A DNA stretch of 64,000 nt, taken from contig JADJSX010000006.1 in assembly GCA_016711485.1 (NCBI GenBank), positions 792,001-856,000 of the forward strand, in the 5' to 3' direction. The notes under the pieces were generated by a model. The model was not told where the DNA came from. It worked only from the letters and a program-made list of their open reading frames with translations, and made no database searches. Within the stretch, counting starts at the first letter, position 1. The number at the start of each line of letters is the position of its first letter. Origin of the DNA: Leptospiraceae bacterium. Its GTDB lineage: Bacteria; Spirochaetota; Leptospiria; Leptospirales; Leptospiraceae. This document shows, piece after piece, positions 25,936-33,652 of this stretch. The translations under genes were made by a program, and so were the position numbers.

Positions 25936-27162
25936 ATGTCAAACAAGACAATCATACAATACCAGAAAGGTGCAATGATAGCGATGGCTCATACTCCTAA
26001 TTCCGGTAACGTTTATATCCTAAAATCTGGGGAAATAAGTATTGAGTCGATTTTTCGATTTAATTCTAAAAACCTAAATAGATATCTCCCCGGCGATACA
26101 TTTGGTTATGTATCTGCTATTACAAAAAATCCTCATAGTAATACATTAATTGCTGCAACCGATTGTATTGTTATAAAACTTTCTGTAGAAAATTTTTTTG
26201 AATATTTAAGACAAAATAAATCTATTTTTTTAAAAATTATATCCTACAATGCCGACAAACTTAGGGCTTTTATAGACCATATCGACCCTTCCAAAAAAGA
26301 TATTGAGGTTAACAAAGACTATCCAGAGAAATTAGTTCAGAATGCAAAATATTATCTGGAGCATGAACAAACTAAACTAGCATGTTTTTCAATGAAAAAA
26401 TATCTAGAAGCAAACTTTGCTACAGAGAAAGATCCTGAAAAAGTAATAGAAGCAGAATCATTTCTCAAAAATGAAAATCCAAGGTATGTCTTACCAAAAT
26501 ATCCAAATTACTCAGATGATTCTACTTTTGTTTTAAAAAAAGGAGATATTATTTTTGTAGAAAATGAACCAGAAGATGATTTTTTCTATATTGTAATCCA
26601 AGGTTCAATAAAGATAAGCAAGTTAGTAGATGGGCATGAATTTATTTTAGGAATTTTAGGAAAGGGAGAAATTTTTGGTGAAATGGCCATATTGCATGGA
26701 CGCTCCAGAAATGCAACCGCAGTCGCATTCGAAGACACAATAATTCAAAGATTAACGGCAGACACTATTTTAGAAAAAGTGGACGAACATATTCTTATGA
26801 AAATATTTCATGTAATTACTCGAAGGCTCTGGTATGCATTCCACAGAGTATATATGCTTAAAGTAAGTGACCCAAATGTAAAACTTTATATTCAATTACA
26901 AATGTTAATTGCTGATGAAATTTCGAAAACAGAACCAGACAAGGTAACAGAAAAATTTATTTTTCGATTTTCTTTACAAGAGTTACAGAGAATGGTTGAC
27001 GTAATTGATATTAATAGTGAAAGAATTAGTGAATTTTTGTCCGATCCAAATTTTTCTTTTTCCAATGGACTCGTCGTAGTAAAAGATAGATATATATTAG
27101 ATGAAAAAGTCGATACAGTAAAAAAAAGACATTCTAGGTTGATCAAAGAAATATTAATATAA
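25936..27162 (+). CDS. double cyclic-nucleotide-binding-domain regulator
   Basis: A 408-residue protein with two cyclic-nucleotide-binding folds. The first (about 8-115) is degenerate at the phosphate-binding cassette: GDTFGYVSAITKNPHSNTLIA lacks the Glu and Arg needed for the ligand. The second (about 188-300) keeps them in GEIFGEMAILHGRSRNATAVAF, so it probably binds cAMP or cGMP. The C-terminal 90 residues (FRFSLQELQRMVDVI...SERISEFL) hold short helices where Crp proteins have a winged helix, so DNA binding is possible but unproven. ATG 25936 is preferred over an in-frame TTG at 25906 because the extra residues add nothing to the fold. The next gene starts 15 bases downstream. Confidence 0.8.
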   Translation: MSNKTIIQYQKGAMIAMAHTPNSGNVYILKSGEISIESIFRFNSKNLNRYLPGDTFGYVSAITKNPHSNTLIAATDCIVIKLSVENFFEYLRQNKSIFLKIISYNADKLRAFIDHIDPSKKDIEVNKDYPEKLVQNAKYYLEHEQTKLACFSMKKYLEANFATEKDPEKVIEAESFLKNENPRYVLPKYPNYSDDSTFVLKKGDIIFVENEPEDDFFYIVIQGSIKISKLVDGHEFILGILGKGEIFGEMAILHGRSRNATAVAFEDTIIQRLTADTILEKVDEHILMKIFHVITRRLWYAFHRVYMLKVSDPNVKLYIQLQMLIADEISKTEPDKVTEKFIFRFSLQELQRMVDVIDINSERISEFLSDPNFSFSNGLVVVKDRYILDEKVDTVKKRHSRLIKEILI

Positions 27163-27177
27163 CGAAGATAGAACAAA

Positions 27178-29439
27178 ATGGATCCAAAAAGTATTTTAAC
27201 AGACCCAAAACTTTCAGCACTTTCTGATTTACCAAATAAATCAAAGGAAGATTCAGCGGATTATATACATATACCAAACTACTCTAAAATTACAAACCTT
27301 CTCAAAAGAATTTTGGATATGGCGAGAGATAGGCATAATCAAATTAAAAAATTAAATGGCTCCGAAAATGAAATTGAAACTCTATTAAGCTTAGATTTTT
27401 TACACTCCCTCATACATAAAGAAAATTCCTTGAAGGAAACTGAAAAAACACCTGCCGCTGTCAACGGAGCTCTAAAACAAATGTTGGATGTATTTACCAA
27501 CGGAAAAGAAAAGTATGGATATCTATATCCTATTTTAATTACTGAGCAAAATAAAATTATTCCCAAAATAATGTTATTTGCTCCTCAAAAAGATAAACAA
27601 ACACGGATTCGCCCCTACAGAGAAAACAGTTTTAATTTTTCTAAAAGGGTAATTGATCAAATGTTATCGACTAGAGCAAAAAACACAAAAAGAATGGAAG
27701 ACAATGCTGAAATTTCTTTACTTAGATTGAGTAAAAATGGAAGCGAGTGGTTATTTCCTAAAATACTCTCAGTAGAAAGTGAATTAATAAATTTATTAAA
27801 AAAAGGATTTCAGCCATATAGTTATATTCCCCTTGATGATTTCATTCAAGATTTTACTGATTATGGATTAAAATCTAATAAATTAGTTCAGATTTTACCA
27901 GATTATCACATGATCCAAGAAAAAATAGAATTTACAAGTAACGGTGAATATGCGAAAGTCCCTGAAGTTATTTTCCATTTTAAATCACAAGTAGAAAGTT
28001 TAGAAAAATTCGTTCTAAAATATATGGGAGGAATGGCAGAAAAACTAAAATTTCATATTTATAAAACAAATATAACAAGTTATAGAGAAAAGTACAACGT
28101 CTCGTATCCAGATGATCCAGATTTAATTAAACAGAGAATGGATGCGTTGTTTGATTTAATTTCAAATTTTCCTGGACTTGTATCACAAGATGAAGGAATC
28201 AAAAAGATTCTAGAAACTTGTGAAGAATCGATGAATATATGTAAAAACTTATATTCAAAAATGGATGACCTTGCCCGTTTCAAAGAAAAATATCTTTCGT
28301 CCGTATTCTTAGAAAATACTCAACAAAAAATAAATGAACATACAAAGGAAAAATTAACTTTATTTGTATTAGATTTAAATGCAACCTTGAATAAATCGAA
28401 TATTAAAGATAAACAATTATTATACGAACTTGAAAAAGAATTAAAAGAAATCATCCAAACTAAGTATGGATATTTTGAATCTATGAATAACGAAGGTAAG
28501 GAGTTTTTCTACGTTACCCACCCTGGATATTTAACTTGTGTTATTCACAACCTAACTCGATTGTCGATGGAAAATAAGTCTTACCAAAAACAATTAGAAA
28601 TTTCAAAACTAATTATGGAGAAATTACAAGATTCAAATAGAAGTGATATTGATTCATTGGTAACAGAAGCAGATAAAGAAAGTTTACTAAAAAAAATAGA
28701 AGAACTTAGAAATGAAGATACTAAAAGAAGAAATAGAATTCAATTTAAAAATAGTTACAATCTAGTTGCCGGTGTAGCCGGATTTACATTATCACTAGTT
28801 TATTTTTTTATACTTTATAATACATACGATGATATTCTTTTTGCACTCCTTAGTATTCCTGTCAGTTTAGTCGTTGGTTTGTTTTTAGCAATTTTATTTA
28901 GAAAAAAACCATTTATTGCAAGGTCAGAAAAAGGCGAAACAGATTCTGAAACCGATGAAGAAAACTCTACGAGTGACACAGAAAAAACGAATCTTATTTT
29001 AAAAGCATCCGAATCCTATATATTCAAACCCAAATTTAATTCTATTGAAGAAAGAATTCACGATAGATCTAGTCTAAAGGAAACAATTCGTGAAAATTTA
29101 AGTATTATCAAAGCAAATTCACAAGTGTTTGCAAAAGAGAAAAGTAATGATAAGATTGTATCTACTATTGAAAATGCTATGTTGTTTTATTCTGCCATAA
29201 TAACGATTCCATCGGATATCGTTCCCAAGGGAAAGCCAACCATGATTATCCTCAATCGAGGAGATTTAAAAAATCCACATATTCGATCTCAGTTAGCAGA
29301 ATATTTTAAATTCCAATCCGCGGCAGGAAGAAACAATGGATTATCCTCTTACTATAATTTTCTATACCAAGCAGTAGAAAGAGATTATTTTAAGTATATT
29401 AAAGGAAATAATATTTCAAAACTGAAGAAAGAAATCTAA
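27178..29439 (+). CDS. large membrane protein of unknown function, paired with the cNMP-binding protein
   Basis: A 753-residue protein I do not recognise. It has a long hydrophilic, mostly helical N-terminal part (1-520, rich in Lys and Glu with heptad-like stretches near 470-520). Two adjacent membrane helices follow (about 522-570, NLVAGVAGFTLSLVYFFILY and FALLSIPVSLVVGLFLAILF). A Glu/Ser/Thr-rich linker and a 150-residue cytoplasmic C-terminal domain complete it. No catalytic motif stands out. It lies 15 bases after the cyclic-nucleotide receptor, so it is probably its functional partner, perhaps as a membrane effector. It converges on the HExxH lipoprotein gene with a 2-base gap. Confidence 0.7.
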   Translation: MDPKSILTDPKLSALSDLPNKSKEDSADYIHIPNYSKITNLLKRILDMARDRHNQIKKLNGSENEIETLLSLDFLHSLIHKENSLKETEKTPAAVNGALKQMLDVFTNGKEKYGYLYPILITEQNKIIPKIMLFAPQKDKQTRIRPYRENSFNFSKRVIDQMLSTRAKNTKRMEDNAEISLLRLSKNGSEWLFPKILSVESELINLLKKGFQPYSYIPLDDFIQDFTDYGLKSNKLVQILPDYHMIQEKIEFTSNGEYAKVPEVIFHFKSQVESLEKFVLKYMGGMAEKLKFHIYKTNITSYREKYNVSYPDDPDLIKQRMDALFDLISNFPGLVSQDEGIKKILETCEESMNICKNLYSKMDDLARFKEKYLSSVFLENTQQKINEHTKEKLTLFVLDLNATLNKSNIKDKQLLYELEKELKEIIQTKYGYFESMNNEGKEFFYVTHPGYLTCVIHNLTRLSMENKSYQKQLEISKLIMEKLQDSNRSDIDSLVTEADKESLLKKIEELRNEDTKRRNRIQFKNSYNLVAGVAGFTLSLVYFFILYNTYDDILFALLSIPVSLVVGLFLAILFRKKPFIARSEKGETDSETDEENSTSDTEKTNLILKASESYIFKPKFNSIEERIHDRSSLKETIRENLSIIKANSQVFAKEKSNDKIVSTIENAMLFYSAIITIPSDIVPKGKPTMIILNRGDLKNPHIRSQLAEYFKFQSAAGRNNGLSSYYNFLYQAVERDYFKYIKGNNISKLKKEI

Positions 29440-29441
29440 CT

Positions 29442-30458
29442 CTACTCAAATATAATTTTTCGAATAAATTCTTTCTCGACTTCCATTTCGGAAATTCTAT
29501 TTTTCATAGTAAATATAACTCGGTCGTCACGAGATATCGATAGTTCCCATGGACGACCATCTATTATACAATGAATATAAGACACAAAAGTTTCAGCAAA
29601 ATGATCTTGTACGTTAGTTGCTGCATACAATGTCGGAAAATTAGTTAGATATAAAGTTGGATATACTTTATCCCAATTTTTATCCAAATCAATTAATTTG
29701 GATTTTTCAGCATAAAATATTATTTTAGGTCGTAAAGGAAATAAATTTTGATCATAGATTGATATCTTTTTAGGTCTCCAAACATCTCTAAAAAATGGAT
29801 GTTTAAATTCCCAGTATTTATCACGAAAGTCAGGTGTTATTTTATATACATTTGAAATAATATGACCCATTTCATGAAGAAGAATATAACGAATCGAATT
29901 CTCAATTGTATTATCTTTTTCGTTTTCGATCTTTATTGTAAGGTTTGTCTCCGTTTTGAAAAATGCAGTGTTTTCTTTATAACTAATCCAATCGTTTGCT
30001 TTCTTTTTTATAACCCCAGCATCAATAATTATGAAACCTCCAACTGGTAGCGCAGTTTTGCTATCATATACGAACCCTGTAATCCCAGTACCCCCTAAAT
30101 TTTCACAAAAGTAAATTGCATAAATATATTTATCAAATATATCCCGAACATTTGGATGAAAGGATTTTGAAACCAACTCTATTTTTGTTTTCATGTCCTG
30201 CATTGATTCTGTTTCTGAAGGAATCTCAGAAAAACCATCTATTTCATTAATCTCTTTTATATAACTGATTCGATCTTTATCTATATTAAAAACTCGGTTT
30301 GTCCAACTACCTACTTTCTGCGGATAATTACTATCTTCCGTAGCTGGATGTTTAGACATCAAATCCGCATACTCATTTATTTCTTTTGAATTTTTATTAC
30401 AAAAAACTAAGAATAAAATAACTAAGAGTAAATAACGAGTGCCACTTAATAGTTTCAT
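29442..30458 (-). CDS. lipoprotein with a zinc-metallopeptidase-like HEMGH motif
   Basis: A 338-residue predicted lipoprotein: MKLLSGTRYLLLVILFLVFC ends at Cys20. The zinc motif HEMGH occupies residues 195-199, preceded by the helix RYILLHE, and about 90 residues later DHFAETFVSYIHC offers Glu289 as a gluzincin-type third ligand. The intervening length and the ETF helix resemble small anchored peptidases (gluzincins of the anthrax-lethal-factor kind) but no named family is obvious to me. It is last in a three-gene exported operon; its start overlaps the previous gene by four bases. A surface or periplasmic protease is a reasonable inference. Confidence 0.7.
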   Translation of the reverse strand: MKLLSGTRYLLLVILFLVFCNKNSKEINEYADLMSKHPATEDSNYPQKVGSWTNRVFNIDKDRISYIKEINEIDGFSEIPSETESMQDMKTKIELVSKSFHPNVRDIFDKYIYAIYFCENLGGTGITGFVYDSKTALPVGGFIIIDAGVIKKKANDWISYKENTAFFKTETNLTIKIENEKDNTIENSIRYILLHEMGHIISNVYKITPDFRDKYWEFKHPFFRDVWRPKKISIYDQNLFPLRPKIIFYAEKSKLIDLDKNWDKVYPTLYLTNFPTLYAATNVQDHFAETFVSYIHCIIDGRPWELSISRDDRVIFTMKNRISEMEVEKEFIRKIIFE

Positions 30459-31228
30459 TTTAATTCGTTTACGATTTCTCTATCAGGTAAAATCCAATCC
30501 GTATTTGTTTCCATTGTATTCAAAGGGATAAATTCCTGTTTTTGTCGAATTAAGGTTTTTTTGCGGAAATACAAACTTAGTTTTCCTAATTTTTCCGGTC
30601 CAGGACATTGAACTGTATAAATATTTTTCTTGAATTTAAAGGAAGAAATTTCAGATTCATTTAAGAAAAAATAGACTGGTTTTACTAAATCAATAGACTT
30701 GAGATAATCGTAAGAAGCCCCACTAACATGGAATAATAATTGAACATCTATATTTATATCTTCCACATTAGTAAGCGTATTACTAATTCTGAATTGGATG
30801 CCTTCTTGGGTAATTTTTTTTTCTTGGGATGCTTGGAAACTGTTCTCTCTATTTACAATCAAGGGCAGTTTTAAATTTTTTAAAGTTGGATTCAACTCTA
30901 AATAATTTAACTCATCTTCCCCAATAAATACAGCATCAAATCCAACTTTGTTCAGCAAACTAAAATGAGCTTTTAAGTTTTCTCCTTTGCCAGAGAAATT
31001 ACCGCCGGAAATAAGAAATACTTCCCCTCTATGATCACTGACTTTTCTAAGTTCTTGTTTTTTAACTTCTGAAATGGTTGCCAACCCTTTTCGTCCATCT
31101 ATATCAAACTCATAATTTCCATTCATATCACAAAAATAAAGAATAATAAACTCTCTATCGGAAATAGAAATTGGCTGATTTGAAATGAAACAAAAAAGAA
31201 AAAGAAGAGAAAGTATGACTTTTTTCAT
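30455..31228 (-). CDS. exported 5'-nucleotidase-like metallophosphoesterase, apparently degenerate
   Basis: A 257-residue protein with signal peptide MKKVILSLLFLFCFISN. The frame then follows the N-terminal half of UshA-type 5'-nucleotidases: IILYFCDMNGNYEFD where active enzymes have Asp-x-His, GLATISEVKKQEL, VFLISGGNFSGKG for the usual Gly-Asp, and VGFDAVFIGEDELNYLE for the usual GNHEFD. The metal-binding Asp, His and Asn residues are replaced in each motif, so it is probably catalytically dead, perhaps a binding protein. It sits between an alpha/beta hydrolase and the HEMGH lipoprotein, overlapping the latter by four bases. The match is by eye. Confidence 0.6.
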   Translation of the reverse strand: MKKVILSLLFLFCFISNQPISISDREFIILYFCDMNGNYEFDIDGRKGLATISEVKKQELRKVSDHRGEVFLISGGNFSGKGENLKAHFSLLNKVGFDAVFIGEDELNYLELNPTLKNLKLPLIVNRENSFQASQEKKITQEGIQFRISNTLTNVEDINIDVQLLFHVSGASYDYLKSIDLVKPVYFFLNESEISSFKFKKNIYTVQCPGPEKLGKLSLYFRKKTLIRQKQEFIPLNTMETNTDWILPDREIVNELK

Positions 31229-31235
31229 ATTTTCA

Positions 31236-32318
31236 TTATCGTCTCATTACATAATCTTCTCCATTATTTGCAGAAGATTTTCGGAGGAACAATCGATTCT
31301 TTGCTTCGAGACCCAGAATAACTTGGTATAGATCAGTTAAAATAGGACGAGATGAATAATACCCATGTCCTAAACCAGCAAGCCCCATGACTGGAGAATC
31401 GACTGGATTTACATTGATCATATCTATCCCTGAATACTTTTCACATGAGCCTACCCTTTTATTTTGATTTACTTTACTAGAAGCAACTAAAGCATTATCT
31501 CCTGGTGAACAATAGACTGTTATCCGCTCAGCCGATTTTTTTAAATTTTCTGCAATACTTCTAAATTCAGAAGAATCAAAGTCCGGGGCATTTAAAATCA
31601 TTTCTTGAATTAATTTTGGTTTATTCAGATTAGCCAACGCTGGCAATACAACTTGATGCCCCATAGAATGTACTATTAAATGAACTTTTTTCCCAGTTGT
31701 TTCTAAGTTGCTTAAAAACTCTTTGAATGTAAAAATAGACGCTTTGGCATTTGTCAAATTGTTTTGATACGTTCCTTTTATGAAAAGTTGATTTAAAACG
31801 CCGTCCTCTGCACCGGCTGGCCATGAGAATAATATGACTTCGCCTGCAAACTTTAGATCATATTTAATTTGAGCAGCTCTTAAAACAGCTTCTTCAAATT
31901 TAACATTGAATCCGTGAACAAAAACAATAATTTCTGGAAAAGAATTTTTAGAAATTTCTTGCCTAAGACCTTCAAATTCTGCAATTGATTTATGGTTTTC
32001 TAATTTGTAATATTTCTCACTACTTCCAGACTCGTCTTGATCTAAACTTCCTATATCATGTGAAGCAGGAACGATGACTTCACAAGCTCCAAATTTTATT
32101 GAAGGGTCTAACTGTGTTGAATAATATTTGTTAGAACAAGATACTTCATTTGATATAGTTTTACGCAAAGTAGAAAATAAAACTTTTATGGGAACCGTTG
32201 TATCATATGGATGAACGATTCGTTCATTCAATTGTGTTTTCATATTTTTCACTTCTGTTTGAGTGCCCTGACAATAAAAAAGATTCATTATGAATCCAAT
32301 AAGTAAAATTTTTTTCAT
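31236..32318 (-). CDS. lipoprotein alpha/beta hydrolase (DUF900-like)
   Basis: A 360-residue predicted lipoprotein. I start it at ATG 32318 (MKKILLIGFIMNLFYCQG), which gives a proper signal peptide with lipobox cysteine at residue 16; an in-frame upstream start at 32378 would bury this signal. The hydrolase fold shows IIVFVHGFNVKFEEAVLRAAQI as the oxyanion strand and HLIVHSMGHQVVLPAL as the nucleophile elbow (Gly replaced at the first position, His-Ser-Met-Gly), with GLGHGYYSS late, offering a catalytic His. This layout matches the uncharacterised family of HGF/HSMG esterases called DUF900. It begins the exported operon, 8 bases ahead of the degenerate nucleotidase. Confidence 0.75.
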   Translation of the reverse strand: MKKILLIGFIMNLFYCQGTQTEVKNMKTQLNERIVHPYDTTVPIKVLFSTLRKTISNEVSCSNKYYSTQLDPSIKFGACEVIVPASHDIGSLDQDESGSSEKYYKLENHKSIAEFEGLRQEISKNSFPEIIVFVHGFNVKFEEAVLRAAQIKYDLKFAGEVILFSWPAGAEDGVLNQLFIKGTYQNNLTNAKASIFTFKEFLSNLETTGKKVHLIVHSMGHQVVLPALANLNKPKLIQEMILNAPDFDSSEFRSIAENLKKSAERITVYCSPGDNALVASSKVNQNKRVGSCEKYSGIDMINVNPVDSPVMGLAGLGHGYYSSRPILTDLYQVILGLEAKNRLFLRKSSANNGEDYVMRR

Positions 32319-32448
32319 TTGAAACCATCCTAATTTAATAAAGTTATGTGATAGAGCTGGAATATAAATTGTTAACAATAGGCATTAAAAGTCGAGCCAG
32401 TTTTTCATTCCATATAGAAAGATGCAAAGTCTTTTTATATGGAATTAT

Positions 32449-33543
32449 CTAGAAACTAAAACCTTTAATATATGCAGTTGGATTGACGGATTTTTCATTT
32501 TTAATGAGTTCAAAATGTAAGTGTGCACCAAAACAATACCCAGTACAGCCAGATCGAGAAATAACTTTTCCACCGGTCACATAATCACCTTCTCTTACGT
32601 ATAACTTAGAGTTATGCGCATAAAGAGTCTTTAAGTTTCCTGAATGTTCAATGATAACTACGTTACCGTATCCACCCATCCAACCACTGTAAATTACTTT
32701 TCCAGATCTTGCGGCACGAACAGGCTCATAGTTTGCACGTAAGTCAAGGGCATCATGGTACTGGTATCGAGGATAAGAGCGCCAACCAAATCCAGAAGTA
32801 ATGATACTGGAGGCTACAGGCGAATACCAAACTGGAGTCGGATCCGGTATAATTGCACCTGGTAAAAATATTTTTTGACCAGGTAAAAAAATATCTGAAT
32901 CTTCTAATTTATTTTCTTCGATTACTTCATCAATACTTACTTTATAGATACTAGCTATTTTTGCTAGTGTATCGCCATTTTTAAATTTATAAAGTAATCC
33001 TCGCCTATTGGGAATACTTAGCATAGTTCCGGGGAAAATCTTATCATCAGGTTTTAAATTAGATGCTTCTCGAATTGCTTCTGGAGTAACATTAAAACTA
33101 GAAGAAATAGACTGAACTGAATCAGTATCTTTTACTCGATAAGAAATGAATTTTGCTCTGTTTTTATCATTAGAATCTGAAGATTTTATAATTGCTAATT
33201 TCTGCTTTTCTGTTTGTTTTAAATAATTTTCATCCGCATTTTTTGCAATTTTGTCTCGCTCATCGTTTTCGACTATTTCTTCTTGCAATATTTCCTGCGG
33301 CTCGATCATCGCGGAAGTAGGATTTGTTCCTAATACTAGATAAGAAGTTATAAGTGTAGCGACAGTTAATAGAGGGATGATTTTGAAATGATTTCTTTTA
33401 AAGTCAATATCTCCATATACTAGACCTTTTTCTCCAATATAAGAGTAATGAAGATTTCCAGCACCTAGGTAAATTAATGTAAATTTTTCAGTTCTTAGTA
33501 GTTCTTTACCGTGCGGAAGTTTTCTAGGTCTTTGGAATATCAT
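32449..33543 (-). CDS. LysM-LysM-M23 cell-wall endopeptidase
   Basis: A 364-residue inner-membrane-anchored protein. A 50-residue cytoplasmic start precedes one membrane helix (about 54-72), a charged linker, and two LysM peptidoglycan-binding repeats (about 133-178 and 183-229). The zinc M23 domain (about 240-360) has its metal motif complete: YHDALDL (His263, Asp267) and GAHLHFE, with TLYAHNS carrying the assisting histidine. Active enzymes of this form (NlpD/DipM-type or MepM-type) cut peptidoglycan cross-links. It follows PBP1A by 109 bases on the same strand, so synthesis and trimming enzymes are neighbours. Confidence 0.9.
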   Translation of the reverse strand: MIFQRPRKLPHGKELLRTEKFTLIYLGAGNLHYSYIGEKGLVYGDIDFKRNHFKIIPLLTVATLITSYLVLGTNPTSAMIEPQEILQEEIVENDERDKIAKNADENYLKQTEKQKLAIIKSSDSNDKNRAKFISYRVKDTDSVQSISSSFNVTPEAIREASNLKPDDKIFPGTMLSIPNRRGLLYKFKNGDTLAKIASIYKVSIDEVIEENKLEDSDIFLPGQKIFLPGAIIPDPTPVWYSPVASSIITSGFGWRSYPRYQYHDALDLRANYEPVRAARSGKVIYSGWMGGYGNVVIIEHSGNLKTLYAHNSKLYVREGDYVTGGKVISRSGCTGYCFGAHLHFELIKNEKSVNPTAYIKGFSF

Positions 33544-33652
33544 AAAATATTACATTTAAAAAGTAAAAATTGATAGGTAAAATACTACTACCTTTATAAA
33601 ATTGACTCTAATTAAGACAACAATATTACTTTTAAAATATCGGCAGATTTTT

